The notes under the pieces: model-generated | What the model saw: the letters and a program-made list of their open reading frames with translations, nothing else | What the model was told of the DNA's origin: nothing | The model's database searches: none | Translations under genes and position numbers: made by a program | Part shown: piece by piece, positions 41,644-51,001 of the stretch | Layout of the letters: each line of letters starts with the position of its first letter | How positions within the stretch are numbered: the first letter of the stretch is position 1 | DNA from: Brucella sp. BE17 | GTDB taxonomy: Bacteria; Pseudomonadota; Alphaproteobacteria; Rhizobiales; Rhizobiaceae | NCBI RefSeq assembly: GCF_039545455.1 | Contig: NZ_CP154467.1 | Coordinates: 186,001-250,000 of the forward strand | DNA: 64,000 nucleotides | Direction: 5' to 3'

Positions 41644-42201
41644 ATGCAGACAGCATCACAGAATCGTTCATCGTTGTTTCCAGTTCTTGGGACGATTTTG
41701 CTTGCAGCGCTTGCAGGCTGTACGACGAGCGGCGGTGAAAAAGCCGCAAACTCCTCTCTCGCCGGTGAGCCGCGCATCAAGGAATCGGAACTGCGTGCCT
41801 ATTGCCCGTCGGTGACACTTCTGGATGGTACAGCCTATTTCAGCACCTACGCCAAAGGCGGCGACAAGGATCCATCGCAGGTCGTCTATCAGGCGGCAAT
41901 CACCGATGTAACGCGTGCCTGCCAGTATGGCCAGGGTACAATGACCATTGATGTTGCTGCCGCAGGTAAGGTCGTGCCGGGTCCGCAATACAAGAGCGGG
42001 GCCATCACAATGCCGGTTCGCGTTGCGGTACGCCAGGGCGATAAGGTCATCTATTCCAAGCTGCACAAGCAGACGGTAACCATGAACAGCAACGCGGCGG
42101 CGCAATTTGTCTTCAACGACAAGGGCATTTCCATGCCGACACCGGATAAGCAGAATGTGCAAATATTCGTCGGCTTCGACGAAGGGCCGCAAAAGAAGTA
42201 A
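41644..42201 (+). CDS. Putative outer-membrane lipoprotein
   Basis: A 185-residue protein with a lipoprotein signal peptide: hydrophobic LFPVLGTILLAALAGC, with Cys as the lipidated residue (lipobox LAGC). The mature part contains RAYCPSVTLLDGTAYFSTYA and a beta-rich domain (TMTIDVAAAGKVV..., AITMPVRVAVRQGDKVIYSK) typical of rhizobial hypothetical lipoproteins. The +2 residue is Thr, so outer-membrane sorting is expected. Function unknown. Confidence 0.82.
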   Translation: MQTASQNRSSLFPVLGTILLAALAGCTTSGGEKAANSSLAGEPRIKESELRAYCPSVTLLDGTAYFSTYAKGGDKDPSQVVYQAAITDVTRACQYGQGTMTIDVAAAGKVVPGPQYKSGAITMPVRVAVRQGDKVIYSKLHKQTVTMNSNAAAQFVFNDKGISMPTPDKQNVQIFVGFDEGPQKK

Positions 42202-42210
42202 GTTTGGGAG

Positions 42211-42242
42211 GGGCGCTCATGTGAAGCGCCCTTCGTTTTTTA
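42211..42242 (+). terminator. Terminator after the lipoprotein gene
   Basis: Stem GGGCGCT / AGCGCCC with a 7-base loop and then TTCGTTTTTTACGG, nine bases after the stop. Serves the plus-strand lipoprotein; the convergent HAD gene ends at 42257. Confidence 0.85.
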
Positions 42243-42256
42243 CGGCTTATTGAATA

Positions 42257-42943
42257 TTATTCGTCGCTCCAGACCGATAGGGCATCAATGACGCCTTGCA
42301 GGTCACGGTGGCGGTGGATGACCGTCTCCGCGCCCGCATCCGTCAATTTGTCGGCATGACCCGGATAGGTGTGCGCGCCGCCGGTAAAGCCGATCACTCT
42401 CATGCCCGCTGTACGTGCACCCTGAATGCCGTGCACCGAATCTTCAATGACGATGACGTTGCGTGGGTTCGCATCGAACTGCTTTGCGGCATAAAGGAAG
42501 ACGTCGGGGGCGGGCTTTGGCTTCTTGGCGCCGACTTCCTTTGCCGAGAAAATATTCGGCTTAAACAGGTCGTAAAGTCCGACGCGCTTCAGCATGAGTT
42601 CGAGGCGCTGGCTGCTCGAGTTGGAGCCAATGCATTTTGGCAGTTTGAGCGCCGAGACCACTTCGACGATATCCTCAACCGCCTGTACTTCGTTCTTGAG
42701 GCGCTCATCGAGAATCTGTTGAGATTTGTCGAGCAGAGAGGCGGAGAGTGGAATGCCTGCTTCGCGTTCGACGGTCAACAGAATGTCCTGCCATGTGAGA
42801 CCGGCGAAGCGTTCGGCCATTTCATCGGGCGCGATCTGATATCCGGCGTCGCTCAGAAGCGCTGATTCCACTTCCGCCGCAATGATTTCCGAATCCACCA
42901 GAACGCCATCGCAATCGAAGATGATGAGGGACACAGCCGCCAT
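42257..42943 (-). CDS. HAD superfamily phosphatase (beta-phosphoglucomutase-like)
   Basis: A 228-residue hydrolase. Motif I is IFDCDGVLVDSE, motif II near IGSNSSSQR, motif III Lys in AKEVGAKKPKPAPDVF, motif IV VIEDSVHGIQGARTAGM. This matches sugar-phosphate phosphatases and mutases such as GS1-like or YieH. ATG 42943 gives the family start; the frame is open to GTG 43030. Confidence 0.88.
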   Translation of the reverse strand: MAAVSLIIFDCDGVLVDSEIIAAEVESALLSDAGYQIAPDEMAERFAGLTWQDILLTVEREAGIPLSASLLDKSQQILDERLKNEVQAVEDIVEVVSALKLPKCIGSNSSSQRLELMLKRVGLYDLFKPNIFSAKEVGAKKPKPAPDVFLYAAKQFDANPRNVIVIEDSVHGIQGARTAGMRVIGFTGGAHTYPGHADKLTDAGAETVIHRHRDLQGVIDALSVWSDE

Positions 42944-43026
42944 GATTTTAGCCTTTACCGGAAGGAATAATTTGACCGGTCGCGACAGTGATGCCGACCG
43001 GATTGACTGCCGATGGGCTACACCTT

Positions 43027-43222
43027 TCACGCTGTCTCGTCAAACTTCGCCAGCCACTTCACCATCCACTTCGCATCGACTGTGGTCGGGTTCTTCACTT
43101 CAGCATCGCCACGTGTAGCTTCACTTTCCGCACGGTCGAAGCCCGCCACGACTCCCTTGGTGATCTGGTGTGGCAGCAGGAGCCGAGCCTGATATGTCAC
43201 CAGTTCTGCGATGCGCGTTGAA
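43027..43222 (-). pseudogene. Decayed copy of the clc 3' end
   Basis: The minus strand reads IAELVTYQARLLLPHQ, then FDRAESEA, which aligns with IADLLKYQNEFLLPQ and FDRAESEA near the end of the intact channel gene at 45583-47376. At DNA level the segment before the stop also matches the clc 3' end, with an internal deletion of roughly 58 bases and a changed frame. It has no start and is in the same orientation as clc, so it forms a direct repeat flanking the amidohydrolase segment. Confidence 0.75.
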
Positions 43223-43449
43223 GTAACGCCAGTTTTGCAGTTCTCCCTTTAAATATGGAGGCTCACGACCGATCGGTGTGTGAATCTCCACCTTGCTGAG
43301 GTGCACTGTTCTGCTCAAAGGCGATTCAGCCGAACAATCGAAATACTCTGTAAAAATAAATAATATATTTGAAATAAATTGTTTTATAATAAGAAATTAT
43401 ACGATACTGGTTTAAATTACTTGGTATCATTTATCTTAAGGTGTGTCGG

Positions 43450-45201
43450 ATGATTCCTTTCAGAGTGCTCATTTTCATTAAATCTGTATTATTTTTTCTC
43501 GCTCTTGGGTATCAGTCTGCGCATTCAGCCCCCGAAACTATCTTTATTAATGCGCAGATATTTACGGCAGATCCAGATAGCCCAACAGCACAAGCAATTG
43601 CGGTTGAGAACGGTCGTATCTTAGCAATAGGCGAAGATCGAAAAATTCTCGAATACAAAGGACCAGAAACGCGGGTTGTCGATCTGCAAGGGCAGCACAT
43701 GCTGCCCGGTCTTATCGATGCGCACGTGCATGCTATAATTGGCGCTCTCGCGGAAATATCTCCAAATCTAGAAGATGAAAAATTTGATAATACTGTACTC
43801 TCTCAGAAAGTTGAGGAGTGGTATAAGCAATCTGATATCAATGCGAACGAACCTTTTGTAATTTTTGGCACCAATCCTGATACCTGGAGTAATCCTGAAG
43901 AATTACGAAAAGTATTTGATGCTGGCATTTGGCAAGATAAGCCATTGGTCTTAATGGGGTCGGATCTCCATACGGCCTGGGCTAATCGGGCTATGCTTGA
44001 TAAAGTCGGAATAGATACTGCTTATGTTGGTCGACTTACGCCCGATGAGATGCATCTTGTTCAGTCGGATAAACATAATGAGCCCACGGGTGTTCTTATT
44101 GATGCCGGTGTTGATTTAGTAACGACGCATATGCCATCACCCGATGATGAAACTCTGCTGAATGCTGCAAGATATGCAATCAAGAAATTCAATGAATACG
44201 GTATAACAGCGTGGATGGATCCGGCAGCCAATGCGGGGCCGGGCGAAGCACTGTTTTCGCGCGCTCCCGCGAGTTCTGGAACCGGTATTCTGCCAGCTTA
44301 CCGCTTTTTAAGCAAAAATGGAGAGTTGAGCGCTCATGTGGCTGCATTGCTGGTAGCAAGTCCATTGAGCGATGCGTCCGATCTTGATCACCTCGATACA
44401 ATTCGCATGCAATTTGCTGATGTAGACAATCTCTCTCTTCCGGGCATCAAAATATTTGCTGACGGAGTTTTGGAGTATCCTGCTCAGAGCGCAGCTATAT
44501 TAGGGAAGTATAAAAATACTGGAAAACAAGGTGAAATGTTGCTCACCCGTCCAGGCTTGCAAACGTTAGTGGACGCTGCTGATGAACGTAATTGGCTTGT
44601 ACATATTCATGCTTTAGGCGACAGGGCTGTTCGAGAGTCCCTTGATGCATTCGAAGCTGTGCGTAAAAAGCGGGATAGCGGTGTTTCGCACTCTATTACG
44701 CATTTGCAGCTGGTCAACAAAGAAGATTACTCACGTCTTGCACCGCTTAACATCATTGCAGTGATGCAGTTGCATTGGGCGGAGATGGATAATTATTTGA
44801 TAGACCTCGTTAAGCCTTACATCAGCGAAGTTGACTTCCAGGGTCAGTATCCTGCACGTTCTTTGCAGAACCATAACACGATTATAGCCGGGGCTAGTGA
44901 CTGGCCAATCTCTACGGCTAACCCATGGGAAGCCATGCACCATGGCATGACCCGCCAAGGTCCTGACGGCGGTTTGAATCCCGCAGAAAAACTAGACGTA
45001 GTTACAATGCTGCTAGCCTATACGCGCCATGCTGCTCAGGCGATTGGTTTAGCTGATAAAATAGGTACCCTATCAGTTGGGAAGCAAGCTGATTTTATTA
45101 TCGTAGACCGTGATGTTCTCAATGTTGAGGTTGATGCAATTAAGGATACTAAAGTTCTAGAAACTTACTTTGCGGGTAAAAAAGTTTACGAAGCTAACTA
45201 A
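43450..45201 (+). CDS. Exported amidohydrolase (YtcJ/N-substituted formamide deformylase-like)
   Basis: A 583-residue metal-dependent hydrolase. A signal peptide (LIFIKSVLFFLALGYQSAHSA) precedes the amidohydrolase core: LPGLIDAHVHAIIG (HxH metal site), ADGVLEYPAQSA, WLVHIHALGDRAVRESL, SITHLQLV and GASDWPISTANPWEAMHHGM (catalytic Asp region). The C-terminal KQADFIIVDRDVL strand is usual. It is visibly AT-rich with codons such as ATA, TTA and TTT that neighbours avoid, pointing to horizontal gain. Substrate unknown. ATG 43450 follows AAGGTGTG; GTG 43441 is possible. Confidence 0.86.
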   Translation: MIPFRVLIFIKSVLFFLALGYQSAHSAPETIFINAQIFTADPDSPTAQAIAVENGRILAIGEDRKILEYKGPETRVVDLQGQHMLPGLIDAHVHAIIGALAEISPNLEDEKFDNTVLSQKVEEWYKQSDINANEPFVIFGTNPDTWSNPEELRKVFDAGIWQDKPLVLMGSDLHTAWANRAMLDKVGIDTAYVGRLTPDEMHLVQSDKHNEPTGVLIDAGVDLVTTHMPSPDDETLLNAARYAIKKFNEYGITAWMDPAANAGPGEALFSRAPASSGTGILPAYRFLSKNGELSAHVAALLVASPLSDASDLDHLDTIRMQFADVDNLSLPGIKIFADGVLEYPAQSAAILGKYKNTGKQGEMLLTRPGLQTLVDAADERNWLVHIHALGDRAVRESLDAFEAVRKKRDSGVSHSITHLQLVNKEDYSRLAPLNIIAVMQLHWAEMDNYLIDLVKPYISEVDFQGQYPARSLQNHNTIIAGASDWPISTANPWEAMHHGMTRQGPDGGLNPAEKLDVVTMLLAYTRHAAQAIGLADKIGTLSVGKQADFIIVDRDVLNVEVDAIKDTKVLETYFAGKKVYEAN

Positions 45202-45211
45202 TCGGAAGAAA

Positions 45212-45289
45212 CTAGTGGTTTGATTCCAACATTTGCATCCCGTCACTCCGTCCCCTGAGAGCAAATGTTGGAATCATTAAAACCACTAG
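45212..45289. repeat. 78-bp palindromic element, copy 1
   Basis: Ends CTAGTGG / CCACTAG, with 25-base arms (CTAGTGGTTT + GATTCCAACATTTGC) that pair fully except for a 4-base TAAT bulge, and a 24-base loop. It starts 11 bases after the amidohydrolase stop. Its layout recalls the Bru-RS palindromic repeats of Brucella; identity needs a sequence comparison. Confidence 0.85.
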
Positions 45290-45302
45290 CACGCTTATGT
45301 TT

Positions 45303-45380
45303 CTAGTGGATTTTTTGAATTTGACATTTGAGAGAGTGGTGTTGGAATGCGGGATTCAAATGTCAAATTCAATCCACTAG
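45303..45380. repeat. 78-bp palindromic element, copy 2 (inverted)
   Basis: Same length and ends as copy 1, 13 bases away, in inverse orientation: its reverse complement aligns with copy 1 at about 49 of 78 positions by hand count. The arms (CTAGTGGATT + GAATTTGACATTTGA) also pair with a 4-base bulge, so the differences between copies keep the hairpin. Confidence 0.85.
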
Positions 45381-45582
45381 GGTCAGGAAAGATCGGTTCT
45401 GAGGGGCGCAGCTGATCTATTTCGCACCGAGGCGGTGATCCGCCGATAGTAAGCGGATCATTGGGTGTCGCCGGTAAGGCGGTAGCATAGGCTCACCGAC
45501 GCTTGCCCGATACTGCCGCGCTAAAATTTGCCTGAAATGCATCTTTCCGTGCAAGCCGCGACCGACGTAGTAACATTCACAT
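45381..45582. other. Region between the palindromes and clc
   Basis: About 200 bases of GC-richer sequence. An open frame of 80 codons reaches in from the end of clc, but it overlaps that gene and resembles no family I recognise. Probable junction debris. Confidence 0.4.
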
Positions 45583-47376
45583 TTAGAATGTTTCGCCCGA
45601 CACTTCGCGCCTTCTGCGGTCGAGTTCTTCACTGTACCGGCGTAATGTGTGGGCTTCACTCAACAGTCCCATGACCTTGCGCTCCTGCGCATTGTTGATG
45701 ACGGCGAGAGCTTCGCTTTCCGCACGGTCAAAGCGTGCTACCGCTTCCTTGGCGTTCATCTGCGGCAGCAGGAATTCGTTCTGATATTTGAGCAGATCTG
45801 CGATGTTGTGCGGATTGTCAGGGCTTTCGAAACTGTCGGCATAGACTTCCGGCACCGGGATCATGCCGACATAACGCCCTTGCGCATCCACCGCGATGAC
45901 GCGCTGCGTGGAACCGAGCGGAAAATCATGACGAAACGTTTCAATATCTGTATCGATCAGCACCGTGCGCACATCGTGGCGCATCATACGGCTCACCGTG
46001 AGATCACGGATCCAGCCGACATCATGCGCGGAGCGAATGGATTCGCCCCGCAGATGAAAGCGCCAGGTTGCGAAGGAATAACCAAACGTCTTTCTCACAA
46101 GCAGAGACGATGACACTACCGCTCCCAGTACCACCATGGATATGGGAAAGTCGCCGGTCAGTTCCAGCGCCAGAAATGTCATGGTCATCGGCCCACCGAC
46201 CACGGCGACAGCGAGTGCGCTCATGCCGATGACGGCGTAGACTTCCGGCGCAAGGGCTAGGCCCGTGGGGAGGATGAGGGCGGCAACTGCCGCAAAAAGC
46301 TTGCCGGTCAGCGCGCCCAGAAACAGCGAGGCAAAGAACAAGCCGCCACGAAAGCCCGTACCGATGGAAATGGCTGAAGCCAGCGATTTGGTCAAAATGA
46401 GCAGCAGCAAAACCGGAATGGCAAGATTTGCATGGAGATCGATATGCAGCGCGCCATGGCCGGAGGCCAAAACCTGCGGAGAAAAGAAAGCGATCATGCC
46501 GACCAGTGCGCCGCCGATGGCCGGTGTGAAAATGTTGGGCAACGCACTCTGTCGGGTGATCTTTTCAACGAAGGTGACACTGCGCATAATGGAAATGCCG
46601 ATACTGGCCGCGAGCAGTCCAAGCAGAAGTGCCGGCAGGTAATCGCGTGGCGTGATGGTGTCGATTGCGCCTATATCGATGACGAAGGGCGCCTCGCCAA
46701 TGGCCTGTGTCACAAGGGTTCCGACGATGGCCGCAACGACCACGGGCGTCAGCGTGGCGATGGAGTAAACGCCGATGATCAGCTCAAAAGCATAAAACGC
46801 CCCGGTCAGGGGAGCGTTGAAGGCGCTGGCGATGGCTGCTGCCGCTCCGCAGCCGACCAGCGTGCGCAGATCGGCGCGGCGCAATTTCATAGCGCGGCCA
46901 ATGCGCGAGGCAAAGCCGCTTGCAAGCTGCGTATAGGCGGCTTCCAGCCCGACGGACGCCCCAAATCCGTTGGAAACAAGGTTTTGTCCGACCAGAATGA
47001 AACTGTCGGTCAGAGACAGACGTCCGCCATGCAGCGCATTGGCTTCGATGGGGTCGACGATGGGACGTTTGCGCCAGCGTGCCAATATCCAGATGACGAT
47101 GCCCGTCAGCACGCCGCCGGCAAGTGGTGCTATATAGGCGCTTGGATGAAACGATGTTGCGGAACTCAGTCTTTCGTCCGATGAAAGCGAAAACAACGCC
47201 TGATGCATCCATTGCGAGATGCCACCGATGATAGCGACCGCAAGTGCCGAGATTACACCGATGACTGCGCCCGCCACCGCAAGACCGAGCTCATTGCCAC
47301 GTACCACGGCGCGAAGCCGGAAAGGCACGAAAAGTACCCGGAGAAACCGGTTGTGGCGCAAGCGCGCAAAATCCAT
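45583..47376 (-). CDS. CLC-type chloride channel/antiporter with C-terminal CBS domains
   Basis: A 597-residue membrane protein of the CLC family. The N-terminal half has about ten helices; GASVGLEAAYTQ (Glu145) stands where the family has GREGP, so the gating Glu is kept but the filter Gly-Pro is Ala-Ala. GFRGGLFFASLFLGALTG matches the second pore motif. From about residue 445 a CBS pair follows (LTVSRMMRHDVRTVL... GRYVGMIPV). Ion and coupling mode cannot be settled by sequence. Confidence 0.9.
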   Translation of the reverse strand: MDFARLRHNRFLRVLFVPFRLRAVVRGNELGLAVAGAVIGVISALAVAIIGGISQWMHQALFSLSSDERLSSATSFHPSAYIAPLAGGVLTGIVIWILARWRKRPIVDPIEANALHGGRLSLTDSFILVGQNLVSNGFGASVGLEAAYTQLASGFASRIGRAMKLRRADLRTLVGCGAAAAIASAFNAPLTGAFYAFELIIGVYSIATLTPVVVAAIVGTLVTQAIGEAPFVIDIGAIDTITPRDYLPALLLGLLAASIGISIMRSVTFVEKITRQSALPNIFTPAIGGALVGMIAFFSPQVLASGHGALHIDLHANLAIPVLLLLILTKSLASAISIGTGFRGGLFFASLFLGALTGKLFAAVAALILPTGLALAPEVYAVIGMSALAVAVVGGPMTMTFLALELTGDFPISMVVLGAVVSSSLLVRKTFGYSFATWRFHLRGESIRSAHDVGWIRDLTVSRMMRHDVRTVLIDTDIETFRHDFPLGSTQRVIAVDAQGRYVGMIPVPEVYADSFESPDNPHNIADLLKYQNEFLLPQMNAKEAVARFDRAESEALAVINNAQERKVMGLLSEAHTLRRYSEELDRRRREVSGETF

Positions 47377-47564
47377 ATCAGACTGCTTTCACCATATAGT
47401 TGCCCCTCATTATAAGCCTAAAGGAATAACCATAGCTTAGCATGGGTCAATCAATAGTGGGTGTGGGATTGGTATTCGCATGATGGCGTTAGAATACTAA
47501 ATGCATTTTTTGCTTGACCGTTCTGGCCAGAAAAAGCCAGCAATGGCGGGTCTTCATTGAAGAT

Positions 47565-47580
47565 TTAAGAAAAAGTTTAC
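47565..47580 (+). promoter_or_regulatory. CtrA-box-like site upstream of ccrM
   Basis: TTAA-N7-TTTAC, one base from the CtrA consensus TTAA-N7-TTAAC, 89 bases before the ccrM start. In Brucella abortus CtrA is reported to bind the ccrM promoter, so the placement fits. The rest of the roughly 290-base gap after clc is AT-rich with no ORF. Confidence 0.6.
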
Positions 47581-47632
47581 GATTTCAATTAGTTGGCGTT
47601 AACGGCATATTTACCCTGTCCGGTAACCATAA

Positions 47633-48802
<1,170 letters not shown>

Positions 48803-48805
48803 ATT

Positions 48806-48903
48806 AGAGCGCATCCAAAAAGTCTGAAAGAGTTTTTGGATAAGATGCGCGTCAAATCAACGCGATAGAGCGCCGATGTGATAAAATCAGGTCGAAACGC
48901 TCT
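48806..48903. repeat. 98-bp intergenic repeat-like element
   Basis: Starts AGAGCG and ends CGCTCT. Inside, GCGCATCCAAAAA pairs imperfectly with TTTTTGGATAAGATGCGC to form a long hairpin. Placed between ccrM and mutY, it looks like a dispersed palindromic element of Brucella and relatives. No second copy in the window. Confidence 0.6.
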
Positions 48904-48937
48904 CTTAAGTTCAGACGACCTCCAGCAAAGTCTGATT

Positions 48938-48973
48938 AAAAGACGCCCCAAGCAATCTGCTTCGGGCGTCTTT
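48938..48973. terminator. Terminator between ccrM and mutY
   Basis: AAAGACGCCCCAAGCA / TGCTTCGGGCGTCTTT, a long stem with one or two mismatches and A/T-rich flanks on both sides. It can serve both convergent genes; mutY stops five bases away. Confidence 0.85.
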
Positions 48974-48977
48974 CCGT

Positions 48978-50096
48978 TCAAGCCTTTGGCTTTTTGAACG
49001 CGTCTGGCACGGCAGCGGTAATGGCCTTCTTCATCACTGTCGGCAGCGCTTCGCCGGCAAGCTCTTGTGGTGACGACCACCAACCCTCTTTTGCAGCGGA
49101 TTTGGTCACATTCTGTGCATAGAAAATCGTCAGGTGAAGCTCGAAATGTGTAAAAATATGGCTGATTTGGCCCGCCGACACCCATTGAGCTTTAAAGGGC
49201 GCGGCGTCGACAGTAGCGTCACCGTCGATCCGCGCCGTCCAGACGCTTCCCGGTACTTCGCTCATACCTGCAAGCAGACCCTTTCCCTCGCGCTTGCGCA
49301 ACAAAATAGCACCGTCATTGGCAATCGCCACGAATGCCGCACCGGTGCGTAGTGGCTTTTCCGCCTTGGGCGCCTTGACCGGAAAATATTCAGGGTCGCG
49401 GGCTGAAAGGGCCTGGCAATTATCATTGACGGGGCAGAGTACGCAGGCAGGTCTGCGCGGCGTGCAGATGGTTGCACCTAAATCCATCATGGCCTGCGCG
49501 AAATCGCCAGGGCGACCGGATGGCGTGAGAGCTGCCATTATAGCACGGATTTGGGGCTTGGCAGCGGGAAGCGGCGTATCGATCACATAAAGCCGTGAGA
49601 TGACACGCTCGACATTGCCGTCGACCACGGCCACCGCTTCATTAAAGGCAATGGCTGCGATTGCGGCGGAGGTATAATCTCCGACCCCGGGCAATTCCTT
49701 GAGGCTGGCCGCGCTGTTCGGAAAATTCCCGGCATGCTGTAATGCAACGATATCGGCGCATTTCTTGAGGTTGCGCGCACGTGAGTAATAGCCAAGCCCC
49801 GCCCACGCGCGCAAAATATCGTCCTCGCTGGCTCTGGACATCGACAGAACGCTTGGCCAGCGCGCCACAAAAGCATTGAAATAATTCTTCACCGCTTCCA
49901 CTGTCGTTTGTTGCAGCATGATTTCCGACAGCCATATGCGATAGGGATCGGGCCTTACCCCTTGTGCCTGTTGAGCTGGTGTTACGCGCCAAGGCAGGAC
50001 ACGGTGATGACGGTCATACCAGGCCAGTAGTTTTTGACCGATCGCGGCTACTTCGGTGGCCTTTTGCGGGGCGATGAGCGGGCGGGCTTTCTTCAA
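48978..50096 (-). CDS. mutY: A/G-specific adenine glycosylase
   Basis: Removes adenine mispaired with 8-oxoguanine. The 372-residue protein has PWRVTPAQQAQGVRPDPYRIWLSEIM-type start region, the helix-hairpin-helix LPGVGDYTSAAIAAIAF with catalytic Asp in VVDGNVERVISRL, and the Fe-S cluster C-x6-C-x2-C-x5-C in CTPRRPACVLCPVNDNC. The C-terminal NUDIX-like domain follows. In Rhizobiales mutY is often next to dciA; here a three-gene block separates them. Confidence 0.96.
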   Translation of the reverse strand: MKKARPLIAPQKATEVAAIGQKLLAWYDRHHRVLPWRVTPAQQAQGVRPDPYRIWLSEIMLQQTTVEAVKNYFNAFVARWPSVLSMSRASEDDILRAWAGLGYYSRARNLKKCADIVALQHAGNFPNSAASLKELPGVGDYTSAAIAAIAFNEAVAVVDGNVERVISRLYVIDTPLPAAKPQIRAIMAALTPSGRPGDFAQAMMDLGATICTPRRPACVLCPVNDNCQALSARDPEYFPVKAPKAEKPLRTGAAFVAIANDGAILLRKREGKGLLAGMSEVPGSVWTARIDGDATVDAAPFKAQWVSAGQISHIFTHFELHLTIFYAQNVTKSAAKEGWWSSPQELAGEALPTVMKKAITAAVPDAFKKPKA

Positions 50097-50227
50097 CGGC
50101 GAAACGGGCTTTCTGCTTGGTGCGATGTTTTGCAGTTGTTAATGAAAACCCGACTATAGTAAAGCCGGATCATAAGCATCTGGCAAAACGGGTTTTGCGC
50201 TGCGGCGCATCCTGGGAAAGAGCATGA

Positions 50228-51001
50228 GTGAGCGAGCGTCTATCCATCCCTGTTTATGTCATCAATCTTGACCGTTCACGGGACAGGTGGGAGCGGTTGC
50301 AGGAAAGCGCGAAAGCTTTTTCCATCGATCTGCGTCGTGTCGAGGCAGTGGAAGGAAAATTGCTGACGCCCGATGAACTTGGCGATTTCGATGACGCTGG
50401 CTTTCGCCGTTGTCACGGCAAGATCGCAATGCCAGCGGAAATCGGCTGCTATTTCAGTCATATTCGTGCGCTTGATATCATTGCAGATGCACCGGAGCCT
50501 TTCGCGGTTCTGGTCGAGGATGATGTGGTGTTTACGCCTTCCTTCGTGCCTTTTATCGAGAAACTTACAAAGCTTGTCGGATGGGATGCCGTCAAGCTCG
50601 TCAATCATCGCACATCTGCTTTCCGTTCATTCAGGCAAGTCAATAATGACTTCACCATCGGACGTTGCCTGCATGGGCCGCTCGGCAGTTCCGCCGCCTA
50701 TGCGCTCACCCGTAAAGGGGCAGGCAAGCTGGTTGAGGCAATCCGTCCCATGCGCGTGCCTTACGACATTGCGCTCGAAAGAGGTTGGGCTGGTAATTAC
50801 GAAATTTTTACGACCGACCAGCCGGTCGTTCAATTTTCCGATATTGCGGTCTCGACAATTGTGACAGGCCGCGCTGATTACGCTAAAAAGCGCTTGCCAG
50901 CTTATAAAAGGCTGACGACTCTGTTTTTCAGAGCTACGGAATATATTAGACGAATCATTTATGCATTGCGGCGGGGGAGCCTTAAAGAGGTTGTGGATTG
51001 A
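50228..51001 (+). CDS. GT25 family glycosyltransferase (LPS biosynthesis type)
   Basis: A 257-residue GT25 enzyme: IPVYVINLDRSRDRWERL opening, EIGCYFSHIRAL and the acidic VLVEDDVVF motif. This family includes LPS galactosyl- and glucosyltransferases. The start is GTG 50228; the nearby ATG 50224 is out of frame and ends after 15 codons. The next gene overlaps its stop. It is the first of three genes inserted between mutY and dciA. Confidence 0.87.
   Translation: MSERLSIPVYVINLDRSRDRWERLQESAKAFSIDLRRVEAVEGKLLTPDELGDFDDAGFRRCHGKIAMPAEIGCYFSHIRALDIIADAPEPFAVLVEDDVVFTPSFVPFIEKLTKLVGWDAVKLVNHRTSAFRSFRQVNNDFTIGRCLHGPLGSSAAYALTRKGAGKLVEAIRPMRVPYDIALERGWAGNYEIFTTDQPVVQFSDIAVSTIVTGRADYAKKRLPAYKRLTTLFFRATEYIRRIIYALRRGSLKEVVD

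Noticed and set aside
45417..45659. 80-codon minus-strand frame
   Set aside because: Overlaps the clc 3' end in another frame and shows no family; kept only as part of the junction region.
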